From Kaistella faecalis (GTDB taxonomy: Bacteria; Bacteroidota; Bacteroidia; Flavobacteriales; Weeksellaceae), in assembly GCF_019195395.1 (NCBI RefSeq), contig NZ_CP078067.1, forward strand, positions 372,001-436,000: 64,000 nt of DNA. The letters run 5' to 3'. The notes under the pieces are model-generated. The model was given only the letters and a program-made list of their open reading frames with translations. It did not search any database and was not told the origin of the DNA. Within the stretch, counting starts at the first letter, position 1. The number at the start of each line of letters is the position of its first letter. Made by a program: the position numbers and the translations under genes. Shown piece by piece: positions 7,735 to 16,591 of this stretch.

Positions 7735-9090
7735 ATGCTCCGAATTTTTGTTTACCTGCGCCGCAGTATTAAAAAATCCTTTGACAATCTCCAGAACGAA
7801 AAACTGAAACACAATCTGTTGCAGGCGATTCCTTTTTGGATCGGGTCACTCATTACCGGATTTATAGCCGTCATGTACGCGCAAATATTCACCTGGGGCG
7901 AAAAGCTGATGAATCTAATCTTCGACTGGAACGCGTGGATGATTTTCATTATCGCACCCACTGGTTTCGTGCTGTCCTGGTGGCTGGTAAAAGAATTCGC
8001 ACCTTATTCAAAAGGCAGCGGAATTCCGCAGGTAATGGCTGCGGTAGAACTCGCAAACCCGAAAGAACACACCAAAATCCGTCATCTTTTAAGTCTGAAA
8101 ATCATTGTTTTTAAAATTTTATCAAGTTTGGCGCTGGTAATTGGTGGTGGTGCTGTAGGACGTGAAGGTCCGACGATTCAGATTGCAGGTTCAGTCTTCA
8201 GAAAAGTCAACGAATATCTTCCTGACTGGTGGCCTAAAATATCTAAAAAGAATATGATCATGACCGGTGCTGCAGCTGGACTCTCGGCAGCATTCAATAC
8301 ACCATTAGGAGGAATTGTATTCGCTGTGGAAGAACTCTCGAAAACCCATATCAATTACTTTAAAACCGCACTTTTTACCGCTGTAATTATTGCGGGTTTA
8401 ACCGCGCAAACGCTTGCCGGATCTTATCTCTATCTGGGTTATCCTAAAACTGCGGATGTAAGTTTAATGGTAATGTTTCCCGTGATCCTGGTTGCCGGAA
8501 TTTCCGGAGTTTTAGCAAGTCAGCTTTCTGTTTTTATGCTCGCCATTAACTCCTGGAAAAAAAGATTGAAAAGCGACCGCAGCAACATTATTTTTCTTGT
8601 AATTTCTGCTTTAATAATTGCTTCTTTAGCCTTTTTTGTAAACCGAGAAATTCTGGGCTCCGGAAAGGAAATTATGGAGAGAACCCTGTTCACCGATGAT
8701 AAACATGAAGAGTGGTACATGCCCATTTTCAGGATGATCGGGCCGGCATTATCTTTTACCTCAGGTGGCGCAGGCGGAATTTTTGCACCGGCACTTTCGG
8801 CAGGAGCCAGCGTAGGATCTGTGATTTCCGGCTGGATAAATTTAACACCCAATGAGACCAATGTGGTAATTCTGGGAGGAATGGTGGCCTTTCTTACAGG
8901 AATTACGCGGGCACCTTTTACCTCTGCCATTATTGTATTGGAAATGACCGACAGACACTCTTTAATTTTCCATCTTATGCTTGCCGGAATGGTTTCGTCA
9001 CTCATCTCATTAATGGTAAGCAGAAGATCGTTATACGATGCGCTAAAGATTTCTTATCTGGAAGAACTCAGGGGTGAGAAAAAGTCATAA
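7735..9090 (+). CDS. ClC-family chloride channel / H+-Cl- antiporter
   Basis: A 451-residue inner-membrane protein with about ten hydrophobic helices. ClC signatures are present: GSGIP (about 101-105, contributing the anion-binding serine), GREGP (about 142-146, with the gating glutamate) and a later GGIFAP block. A glutamate in FAVEEL matches the internal proton glutamate region of antiporter-type members, so proton-coupled chloride exchange is more likely than a passive channel. There are no C-terminal CBS domains. The start is uncertain because the only nearby promoter box abuts the ATG; the next in-frame Met falls inside the first membrane helix and would be too short. Convergent with the following gene. 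Confidence 0.9.
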   Translation: MLRIFVYLRRSIKKSFDNLQNEKLKHNLLQAIPFWIGSLITGFIAVMYAQIFTWGEKLMNLIFDWNAWMIFIIAPTGFVLSWWLVKEFAPYSKGSGIPQVMAAVELANPKEHTKIRHLLSLKIIVFKILSSLALVIGGGAVGREGPTIQIAGSVFRKVNEYLPDWWPKISKKNMIMTGAAAGLSAAFNTPLGGIVFAVEELSKTHINYFKTALFTAVIIAGLTAQTLAGSYLYLGYPKTADVSLMVMFPVILVAGISGVLASQLSVFMLAINSWKKRLKSDRSNIIFLVISALIIASLAFFVNREILGSGKEIMERTLFTDDKHEEWYMPIFRMIGPALSFTSGGAGGIFAPALSAGASVGSVISGWINLTPNETNVVILGGMVAFLTGITRAPFTSAIIVLEMTDRHSLIFHLMLAGMVSSLISLMVSRRSLYDALKISYLEELRGEKKS

Positions 9091-9091
9091 A

Positions 9092-9118
9092 AAATCCGGT
9101 AAAAATTTTACCGGATTT
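9092..9118. terminator. Bidirectional terminator between clc and the glutamate-synthase-like gene
   Basis: AAATCCGGTAAAA and TTTTACCGGATTT form a perfect 13-bp stem around a single central base, between two convergent genes. Confidence 0.8.
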
Positions 9119-9142
9119 ACTATAATCTTAGAGTAACTGCAA

Positions 9143-10663
9143 TTAGTATTGGGTTGCTTTATGTTTTACATTCCCTAAAATATCCGGGAAATAAACATCC
9201 GACAGATGATCAAATTCATCACCTCTCATAAACATGGTCGCGTCAACCTCATCATAAGAATCTTTACCGGCAGCTGCAATCAGTTCGTTGCAGGTATGAA
9301 GTGTATTCTTGTGAAAATGGTAAACTCTTTCACTTTTATCAGTAACATCCAGCCCTTTAATAAGCATTTTGTCCTGAGTTGCGACTCCTGTTGGACAATT
9401 ATTCGTGTTACATCTTAAGGCCTGAATACAGCCCAATGCAAACATAAATCCACGTGCATTGTTACACATATCCGCACCCATTGCAATCGCGCGCAAAATG
9501 TCTAGTGAAGTAAGAACTTTTCCGCTGGCGATAATTTTCACTTTATCACGAAGGTTGAAATTATTAAGTGTTCTGTTCACGAAAATCAAAGCCGGCTCAA
9601 GCGGCATTCCTACTCCATCGGAAAATTCCGGAGGTGCAGCTCCCGTTCCACCTTCTGCTCCGTCAATAGTAATAAAATCGGGATATATTTTAAGTACATT
9701 CATCTGAACGCAGATATCTTCAAACTCTCTGGTATCACCGATACAAAGCTTAAATCCAACGGGTTTGCCACCGGAAAGTTCTCTTAGCTGCTGCACAAAT
9801 TTCAACAGTCCGGCCGCATCTGAAAAAGCAGAATGCGAAGGAGGCGAAATAATGGTAAGTCCAGGCTGTACGTGTCTTATCGCTGCAATCTCCGGTGTAT
9901 TTTTGGCGCCCGGTAAAACCCCGCCATGACCAGGTTTTGCTCCCTGTGAAATCTTGATCTCGATCATTTTCACATTTGGAATTGTGGAATTTTTAGTAAA
10001 AATTTCAGGGGAAAATTTTCCTTCTTCGTCTCTACAGCCGAAGTATCCTGTACCGATCTGCCAGCATAAATCACCGCCCTCCAAGTGATAAGGAGAAATT
10101 CCACCTTCGCCTGTGTTATGGTAAAAACCGCCTTTTTTTGCACCTCTGTTCAGGGACATTTGAGCCCGGTCACTTAAGGAACCAAAACTCATCGCCGAAA
10201 TATTAAATAAGGAAGCGTGGTATTTTTGGGTACACTGCTCGCCTCCGACCCAAACCTTCGGCAATTCCTCTTTAGGTGATTTTGCGTAGATCGAGTGCTT
10301 AATTCCTTCGTATTTCCTTTGATTAATCTCCAACTGTGTACCAAACGGAACGGTATCACTGATGTTTTTCGAACGGCGGTACACTGCGGACCGCTGATTA
10401 CGGGGGAATGGTTTTCCGTCCGTTTCTCTTTCAATAAAATACTGCTGCATTTCCGGAGAAATACCTTCAAAAATATATCTGAAGTATCCCAACACGGGAA
10501 AGTTACGAAGAATAGCATGTTTTGTCTGAAAACTGTTATGGATTCCCAGAGCATAGATGGCTGTTAACAAAATTGGAATCCAATAGTGCGCCCTAATCAG
10601 CAAAGCAATCATCCAAACTGCAATCAGGATAACTATTCCCCACTTAATGAATTTGTCTCTCAT
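9143..10663 (-). CDS. FMN-binding glutamate synthase family protein (membrane-anchored)
   Basis: 506 residues. Two hydrophobic segments at about 8-45 anchor it, followed by a full glutamate-synthase-type FMN TIM barrel: SAMSFGSLS, NTGEGGISPYH, GAKPGHGGVLPG, DGAEGGTGAAP and GADMCNNARGFMFALGC. The late C-x5-C-x4-C pattern (CIQALRCNTNNC) would hold a 3Fe-4S cluster. It lacks the amidotransferase domain of GltB, so it is not a complete glutamate synthase; members of this stand-alone family are widely annotated but poorly characterised. It is monocistronic, with a -7 box 26 bases upstream of the ATG, just past the PUL terminator. Confidence 0.85.
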   Translation of the reverse strand: MRDKFIKWGIVILIAVWMIALLIRAHYWIPILLTAIYALGIHNSFQTKHAILRNFPVLGYFRYIFEGISPEMQQYFIERETDGKPFPRNQRSAVYRRSKNISDTVPFGTQLEINQRKYEGIKHSIYAKSPKEELPKVWVGGEQCTQKYHASLFNISAMSFGSLSDRAQMSLNRGAKKGGFYHNTGEGGISPYHLEGGDLCWQIGTGYFGCRDEEGKFSPEIFTKNSTIPNVKMIEIKISQGAKPGHGGVLPGAKNTPEIAAIRHVQPGLTIISPPSHSAFSDAAGLLKFVQQLRELSGGKPVGFKLCIGDTREFEDICVQMNVLKIYPDFITIDGAEGGTGAAPPEFSDGVGMPLEPALIFVNRTLNNFNLRDKVKIIASGKVLTSLDILRAIAMGADMCNNARGFMFALGCIQALRCNTNNCPTGVATQDKMLIKGLDVTDKSERVYHFHKNTLHTCNELIAAAGKDSYDEVDATMFMRGDEFDHLSDVYFPDILGNVKHKATQY

Positions 10664-10689
10664 TACATAAGTTGTTTAAAAATTGACCT

Positions 10690-10697
10690 CAAATTTA
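10690..10697 (-). promoter_or_regulatory. -7 promoter element for the FMN-binding glutamate synthase-like gene
   Basis: CAAATTTA reads TAAATTTG on the minus strand. A CAAA (TTTG on minus) at 10713 gives a slightly short 15-base spacer. It lies directly behind the terminator of the upstream PUL. Confidence 0.55.
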
Positions 10698-10712
10698 GCA
10701 CTTTTAAACGGA

Positions 10713-10747
10713 CAAAAAAAACCGCTTTCATTATTATGAAAACGGCT
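10713..10747 (-). terminator. Terminator of the glucan utilization operon
   Basis: On the minus strand AGCCGTTTTCAT pairs with ATGAAAGCGGT, using one G-U pair, followed by an eight-base U-run. It lies 19 bases past the GH3 stop codon. Confidence 0.8.
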
Positions 10748-10765
10748 TAAACACTTCGTATTTTA

Positions 10766-13093
10766 TTATTTATCCCAATTGATTTTTATACGCTGAACCT
10801 CCTGTGAATTGGTACCGGTCATGATCTCGAATTCGCCTGCTTCCCAATCATATTTAAGGGAATTGTTATAGAATTTTAAATCCTCGGGCGTGATATTGAA
10901 AGTTACTTTTTTACTTTCTCCTTTCTTGAGGAAAACCTTCTGGAAACCTTTCAATTCTTTTACAGGCCGTGTAATACTTCCCACCAAATCGCGGATGTAT
11001 AACTGCACCACTTCTGCCCCGTCATAATTTCCCGAATTCTTTAGGTTTACCGAAACCTGAACGGTTTGCTTTCCTTTTGGATTCGTATTGGAAACCGACA
11101 TATCGGAATAGGTGAAACTGGTATAGCTTAATCCATAACCGAAAGGATAAAGCGGCGTGTTGCATTCATCCATATAATTAGCACGGAATCTGTCATACTC
11201 GCATTTATCTGTTTTTTCGGCACTTAAAGGCCGACCTGTATTTTTATGATTGTAATAAATAGGAACCTGTCCTAAACTTCTGGGGAAAGTAACGGGAAGT
11301 TTACCGGAAGGATTTACTTTACCGAACAGCACATCTGCAATAGCGTTACCGGCTTCGGTTCCTGAAAACCAAACATTGAGCATGGCATCCGGAACATCTT
11401 TCACATTGGTTAAAGCCAATGGTCTTCCGGTGAAAAGCACCATTGCTATTGGTTTTCCGGTCTTTTTAAGTTCGTTCAACAAATCAATCTGAGACTGTGG
11501 GATGGTAATTTCGCTTCTTGATGATGACTCGCCGCTCATTTCAGCAGATTCGCCGATTGCGAGCACGATTACGTCAGCTTTTTGAGCAACATCCATCGCT
11601 TCTTTCAGAATTACTTCTTTCGGACGGTTGTCTCGGTCAGTGAGTTTTCCGTGGGCAGCATAAATATTTTCGAGTTTTTCACTGTAATCAATATTAGCAC
11701 CTTTGGCTGAGATAAATTTCACCTCTTTTCCAAAGTTGTCCTGAAGTCCTTTCATCAACGACACTGCATTGGCATGTTTCGCAGCCACACTCCATGTCCC
11801 GGCCATGTTGAGTGAATTATTAACCAATGGACCGATTACTGCTACAGTTCCCGATTTTTTTAAAGGTAACACGTTATTCTCATTTTTCAATAAAACCATC
11901 GATTGTGCCGCGGTGTTTCTTGCAATATTTCTATTTTCAAGACTGTTAACCTCTTTCGCCGCCAGTTTTGCATCTCCATAGCGGTAAGGATCTTCAAAAA
12001 GACCTAAATCATATTTCGCTTCGAGAACTCTTCTCGCAGCCATATCGATTTCTGCCTGGGTAACTTTTCCTTCCTGCAAAGATTTCTTTAAAGTTTTCAG
12101 AAAACCTTCGCCCACCATATCCATATCGATTCCCGCTTTTAACGACATCGCAGAAACCTGCTGAAGATCGCCCATTCCATGATCAATCATTTCATTAATC
12201 CCGGTATAATCTGTCACTACAAATCCGCCAAAGCCCCATTTGTTTCGGAGAACTTCGGTCTGCAACCATCGGTTTCCGGTCGCAGGAATTCCGTCAACTT
12301 CGTTAAATGAAGCCATTACAGAACCTACACCTGCATCTACCGCTGCTTTATAAGGAGGAAAATATTCGTTGAACATGCGTACATGGCTCATATCAACCGT
12401 ATTATAATCCATTCCTGCTTCACCGGCGCCATAAAGTGCAAAATGCTTTACACAAGCCATGATCGTGTTGCTGAGAGAGAGATCTTTGCCTTGATAACCA
12501 TAGACCATATGTTTGGCGATTTCACTCCCTAGATAAGGATCTTCTCCCGAACCTTCAGAAATCCTGCCCCATCTTGGTTCACGGGAAATATCGGTCATTG
12601 GTGAGAAAGTCCAGGAAATTCCATCTGCGGAAGCTTCTCGGGCAGCGACCCTTGCTGACTGCTGAATTAAATTCATATCCCAGGAAGCCGCTAAACCAAG
12701 AGGAATCGGGAAATTGGTTTCATATCCGTGGATTACATCCATTCCAAAAATTAAAGGAATTTTGAGGCGGCTTTTCTCCACCGCAACTTTCTGCACCGCG
12801 CGTATTTTATCGGCGCCTTTAATATTGAAGAGTCCGCCAACAAGACCGTCTTCTATCTTTTTTCCGATATCGGAGTTTTGGGCCGTACCGGTAGTGAAAT
12901 CACCTGCACTTGGAAGATTGAGCTGACCGATTTTTTCGTCAACTGTCATCTTTGCAAGTAATGCATCAACAAAAGCTTTCTTCTTTGCATTGTACTGCGG
13001 CGTCTGGTAAGCCTGCACCGGTTTTGTCACCATTTCCTGTGCTAAAAGGCAGCTAGATAGTGCCATAGCAGCAACTAAAAGTAATTTCTTCAT
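10766..13093 (-). CDS. GH3 family beta-glucosidase (BglX-like), predicted to act on sophoro-oligosaccharides
   Basis: 775 residues with an export signal; ALSSC at 11-15 could be a lipobox, but cleavage after LLAQ at 19 is equally possible, so the anchor is unresolved. The order is the GH3 TIM-barrel domain (about 40-370), an alpha/beta sandwich domain (about 400-640) and an FnIII-like tail (about 680-765). The catalytic nucleophile should be D295 in GFVVTDYTG, and K216-H217 match the substrate-binding KH pair. It is the last gene of the seven-gene PUL, 11 bases after the esterase. GH3 enzymes in similar loci hydrolyse beta-1,2-linked gluco-oligosaccharides; that linkage is inferred here from the GH144 neighbours. 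Confidence 0.9.
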   Translation of the reverse strand: MKKLLLVAAMALSSCLLAQEMVTKPVQAYQTPQYNAKKKAFVDALLAKMTVDEKIGQLNLPSAGDFTTGTAQNSDIGKKIEDGLVGGLFNIKGADKIRAVQKVAVEKSRLKIPLIFGMDVIHGYETNFPIPLGLAASWDMNLIQQSARVAAREASADGISWTFSPMTDISREPRWGRISEGSGEDPYLGSEIAKHMVYGYQGKDLSLSNTIMACVKHFALYGAGEAGMDYNTVDMSHVRMFNEYFPPYKAAVDAGVGSVMASFNEVDGIPATGNRWLQTEVLRNKWGFGGFVVTDYTGINEMIDHGMGDLQQVSAMSLKAGIDMDMVGEGFLKTLKKSLQEGKVTQAEIDMAARRVLEAKYDLGLFEDPYRYGDAKLAAKEVNSLENRNIARNTAAQSMVLLKNENNVLPLKKSGTVAVIGPLVNNSLNMAGTWSVAAKHANAVSLMKGLQDNFGKEVKFISAKGANIDYSEKLENIYAAHGKLTDRDNRPKEVILKEAMDVAQKADVIVLAIGESAEMSGESSSRSEITIPQSQIDLLNELKKTGKPIAMVLFTGRPLALTNVKDVPDAMLNVWFSGTEAGNAIADVLFGKVNPSGKLPVTFPRSLGQVPIYYNHKNTGRPLSAEKTDKCEYDRFRANYMDECNTPLYPFGYGLSYTSFTYSDMSVSNTNPKGKQTVQVSVNLKNSGNYDGAEVVQLYIRDLVGSITRPVKELKGFQKVFLKKGESKKVTFNITPEDLKFYNNSLKYDWEAGEFEIMTGTNSQEVQRIKINWDK

Positions 13094-13104
13094 AAACTTC
13101 TACT

Positions 13105-13815
13105 TTATATTATTTGATTTTTTTGAGCCAGCATCCATTCGTATAATTTTGGATTGGAATATGTAGAATCCCAGGAATTATGATTATCATCCGGAAAGAT
13201 AACGAGCTCTGTATTTTTATTTACTTTTTTGATCTCCTGATAAATCTCGATGGCGTTCATTGGCGATACAATATCATCATTAGCACCATGGAAAATTTTC
13301 ATTGGTAAATCTTTGTATTGGCTCGCACGCACTTTCATCAACCGGTCGACAGGCGGACAAACTGCTACAACTGCTGAAAATAATTCCGGGTGTTCCATGG
13401 CGAGTTTGAGTGAACCCCAACCTCCCATGGAAAGGCCTGTAAGGATGATTCTGGATTCATCGATTTTATATTTCTGCTGAATTTCTTTAATCAAATGATA
13501 AATGGTTTCTGTATCCCACCAAACTCCTTCGGGACATTGGGGTGCCAGAATTGCTACCGGTTCTTTTATCAGGTTTTTGTAGTTGAAAGGTCCGTTGGCT
13601 TTTACCTTTTCCAAGTTAGTTCCGCGTTCGCCGGAGCCGTGAAGAAAGACCATAAGCGGAACTTTGCCTTTCGCATCTTTAGGATAATCTAAAATATAAG
13701 AAATCTTCTGAACCCTTTTGGTTTCTTTACTCATCTCAGCTTTAATTTCCTGACCTTTAAGATTAAGAGAAAAGAAACACGATGCCGTAAATAGACATGT
13801 TAACAATACTTTCAT
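13105..13815 (-). CDS. Secreted alpha/beta-hydrolase esterase (CE1/dienelactone-hydrolase-like)
   Basis: 236 residues with a signal peptide ending near residue 21. The triad is visible: nucleophile S129 in GLSMGG, an aspartate in HGANDDIVSP (180-181) and H212 in DDNHNSWDS. VFLHGSGERG (57-65) forms the oxyanion region. The compact fold resembles phospholipase/carboxylesterase or CE1-like esterases often found in PULs. Its start shares one base with the stop of the upstream GH144 gene, so it is part of that operon. Removal of acyl groups such as succinyl or acetyl from the glucan is inference; peptidase activity of the prolyl-oligopeptidase type is less likely at this size. Confidence 0.8.
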   Translation of the reverse strand: MKVLLTCLFTASCFFSLNLKGQEIKAEMSKETKRVQKISYILDYPKDAKGKVPLMVFLHGSGERGTNLEKVKANGPFNYKNLIKEPVAILAPQCPEGVWWDTETIYHLIKEIQQKYKIDESRIILTGLSMGGWGSLKLAMEHPELFSAVVAVCPPVDRLMKVRASQYKDLPMKIFHGANDDIVSPMNAIEIYQEIKKVNKNTELVIFPDDNHNSWDSTYSNPKLYEWMLAQKNQII

Positions 13816-15185
13816 TAAAAATTATATTTTGTTGATTTGAAATCCAGTTTCTTTAAACCGTTTTTAATTTCGGGAGCGTTCATAAATAATTTCCAAAGCA
13901 ATCCGGTGCGGTAATTTTCGATCATTGGTGCAATTGTACCCTGATCAATTGCCAGATATCTAGGAGTAAACCAATTGTTGTAATGAATTGAAGTAGCATC
14001 ATAAGGTCCGGCAGAACCGATAAATTCGGGTTTCTGAGTGTAAAGAAACCGTAAAACATTCATTGATTCTTTAGGCGTATATGGGAAACTGCTGAGGGCG
14101 GCAGTTGGCGTTACCACACCGCGATCATTCTTAGGATTATGCCCATCGTAACCTACGGTACCGTCCTGATTTCTGGTATAACTTGCAGTAAACCCCCAGT
14201 AATTCGGGCCATAACCTTTCCATTGCTTAGGATTTTCGACACTGTAACTGTACTGAATCATGGCGTGACTGCGGTTCAGATCAAAATAATTCTTCACCAA
14301 TCTGTCGGATAATCCGGTAGGATCTAATCCCAGATAAGAATAGTGAGCCCAAAACATAGGTCCGCCATATTCTTCAGCTCCATTATGTTTTACGTAAAGC
14401 GGATACCCATATTTTTCTGCGGTCGTGGTATAAGTCCCGTTTCGGGTCCAGCCCTGATAGAAAGTGTCAGCATCAATGGGATAAGTCGGCGAGGAAGCTG
14501 CGAGAATGTAAGTGACTAAAGTCTCATCATAGCCCTGAAGTTTATGATTCATTTCCCAGCCATTAATAGGAGACCAATGCCAGTAAAGCACTTTTTCTCC
14601 GCCTTTGGTGTACCAGTTCCATTCTACGCCTTTCCAGAGATCGTCCATTTTTCTTGCGAGTGCTTTCTCTTCGGCATTTCCGTTTTTAAAATATTCACGA
14701 ACAGTAATAATACCTTCAACAAGGAACGCAGTTTCTACAATATCGCCACCATTGTCTTTTTTTCCGAATGAAACCGTTTTTCCGGTCTCACCATTAAGCC
14801 AATGAGGCCAGGCACCGTGATGTCTGTCAGCTTTTGCTAAAAAATCTGCGATATGAGTTAACCGTTTTACTGCTTCACTTCTCGGGATGAAACCTCTTTC
14901 TACTCCTACCAGAATCGTCATCAGTCCGAAACCTGAGCCACCTGTGGTAACTACATTGGTATCATTTTTAGGATAAAAATCTTCATGGTAGCGTTCCCTA
15001 CCCATCAAAGAATTAGGTTCGGCGAAATCCCAAAAATATTTGAGTGCATCTTTCTGCACGCGATCCATTAGTTGCTCATCAGTAAATTTCTGTATACTTT
15101 CCGGCTCTGCAGCCACTTTCTGTACATTATTACAGGAACTTAAAAGTGACAAAGCCATAACCGAAAGTGCGAATATCTTCTTCAT
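13815..15185 (-). CDS. GH144-family glucanase lipoprotein, copy A (PF10091 'glucoamylase' fold)
   Basis: 456 residues. A lipoprotein signal ends SSC at 16-18, so it should be lipidated. The catalytic domain covers about 35-450 and contains the conserved blocks GGSGFGLMT, DRHHGAWPHW, NGGDIVETAFLVEG, NWYTKG and WFTPRYLAIDQGTIAPMIENY. The acidic D148-x-x-E151 pair in GGDIVETAF matches the acidic residues implicated in the Chitinophaga pinensis GH144 enzyme as I recall it. PF10091 proteins are often called glucoamylases, but characterised GH144 members hydrolyse beta-1,2-glucan, endo-acting or releasing sophorose. It is a clear paralogue of the adjacent upstream gene, 14 bases away. Confidence 0.87.
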   Translation of the reverse strand: MKKIFALSVMALSLLSSCNNVQKVAAEPESIQKFTDEQLMDRVQKDALKYFWDFAEPNSLMGRERYHEDFYPKNDTNVVTTGGSGFGLMTILVGVERGFIPRSEAVKRLTHIADFLAKADRHHGAWPHWLNGETGKTVSFGKKDNGGDIVETAFLVEGIITVREYFKNGNAEEKALARKMDDLWKGVEWNWYTKGGEKVLYWHWSPINGWEMNHKLQGYDETLVTYILAASSPTYPIDADTFYQGWTRNGTYTTTAEKYGYPLYVKHNGAEEYGGPMFWAHYSYLGLDPTGLSDRLVKNYFDLNRSHAMIQYSYSVENPKQWKGYGPNYWGFTASYTRNQDGTVGYDGHNPKNDRGVVTPTAALSSFPYTPKESMNVLRFLYTQKPEFIGSAGPYDATSIHYNNWFTPRYLAIDQGTIAPMIENYRTGLLWKLFMNAPEIKNGLKKLDFKSTKYNF

Positions 15186-15199
15186 TTTAATTTTTGATT

Positions 15200-16591
15200 T
15201 TAAAATCCATGTTGTGTTGAATGGAATCCTAATTTAACTAGTCCCGACCTGACATCCGGAGCATTCATAAAAAGATCCCAGAGAAAGGCTGATTTCTGAT
15301 TTTCGATCATTGGAGCAATTGTTCCCTGATCAATAGCAAGATAACGAGGGGTAACCCAATTATAATGCAGCGAATAAGCATCGTAAGGTCCTGCAACTCC
15401 AATTAATTTTTCATAATTTTCATTATAAAGGAATCTTAGGTAATTCATGCTTTCAGTCGGAGTATAAGGGAAATTTGAGATGGCCGCCGTAGGCGAGATA
15501 ATACCGAGATCGTTATTAGGCTGATGTGCAGCATAACCTGTACTTCCATCTGCATTCCTGCTGTAACTGGCTGTTAATCCCCAGTTTTTTGCAGAATAAC
15601 CGTTCCAGCCTTTTGGATTTGATATCCCGTACTGATACATGATTTTCGCATGATTTGCAGTGACGTCACCATAATTCACAAACTCATCGGAAAGCCCCCG
15701 CGGATCCAATCCTAAAAAAGAATAATGTGACCAAAACATGGGACCTACATTACCGGTGGCGCCGTTGTGATTCGCCACGACGGGGATTCCATACTGAGAC
15801 GCTGAATTTTTTATACCGCCATTCCTAGCCCATCCCTGCTGATACACTGATTTTTCGATGGAGTAAGTTGGCGAAGCTGCGGCTAAAACGTAGGTGATCA
15901 TAGTTTCATCAAAACCCTGAAGTTTATGATTCATCTGAAAACTGTAATTGGGTGACCAATGCCAATAGAGAACATTTTGGCCCTGGGTATACCAGTTCCA
16001 TTCTACTCCTTTCCATAGTTCGTCAGCCTTCTGGGAAAGCGCAAGTTCCGTAGGGTCTGTAGAGGTTTTAAAATACTCTCTTACACAAATCAATCCCTGA
16101 ACGAGAAAAGCTGTTTCAACCAAATCACCGCCGTTATCCATCGGACTAAAAGGGATTACATTTCCTGTACTACCGCTGATCCAGTGAGACCACGCTCCAT
16201 GAAAACGGTCGGCATTCTGAAGGAAATTCAGTGCGGTACCAATTCTTGAAACAGCTTCCGCACGCGGAATATATCCATTTTTAATCCCAACGAGCACGGT
16301 CATCAGTCCAAATCCAGATCCACCCGCAGAAACAACATTTGCATCTAACCCAGGATTTTCTGTATGATATCTTTCGCGTGCTAATTTGGAATTTACTTCT
16401 GCATAATCCCAAAAATATTTCAGCGCATCTTTCTGCACCATTTCTACAATTTGGGGATCGGTGTATCTTGTTGTATGAGGTGGATCGATTGGCGGTTCCA
16501 CAATGTCGGGCTCCCGCCCATTAGAACAACTGCCATAACTGAAAAGTATGGCAGTTGCTAAAGAAAAACTTATAGTTCGGAATAAATTCAT
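15200..16591 (-). CDS. GH144-family glucanase lipoprotein, copy B
   Basis: 463 residues. The lipoprotein signal ends YGSC at 19-22, followed by a Pro-rich linker to about 42. The catalytic domain carries the same blocks as copy A: GGSGFGLMTVLVG, HGAWSHWISG, NGGDLVETAFLVQG with D156/E159, NWYTQGQNVLYWHWSPN and WVTPRYLAIDQGTIAPMIENQ. It differs in loops (for example GATGNVGP against GAEEYGGP in copy A), so the two may split endo- and exo-action. Its ATG directly abuts the stop of the LamG gene with no gap, showing tight translational coupling inside the PUL. Confidence 0.87.
   Translation of the reverse strand: MNLFRTISFSLATAILFSYGSCSNGREPDIVEPPIDPPHTTRYTDPQIVEMVQKDALKYFWDYAEVNSKLARERYHTENPGLDANVVSAGGSGFGLMTVLVGIKNGYIPRAEAVSRIGTALNFLQNADRFHGAWSHWISGSTGNVIPFSPMDNGGDLVETAFLVQGLICVREYFKTSTDPTELALSQKADELWKGVEWNWYTQGQNVLYWHWSPNYSFQMNHKLQGFDETMITYVLAAASPTYSIEKSVYQQGWARNGGIKNSASQYGIPVVANHNGATGNVGPMFWSHYSFLGLDPRGLSDEFVNYGDVTANHAKIMYQYGISNPKGWNGYSAKNWGLTASYSRNADGSTGYAAHQPNNDLGIISPTAAISNFPYTPTESMNYLRFLYNENYEKLIGVAGPYDAYSLHYNWVTPRYLAIDQGTIAPMIENQKSAFLWDLFMNAPDVRSGLVKLGFHSTQHGF

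Noticed and set aside
14544-14805. Open frames antisense to the GH144 and other PUL genes
   Set aside because: They are shadows of real genes with no family-like sequence, promoter box or plausible start.
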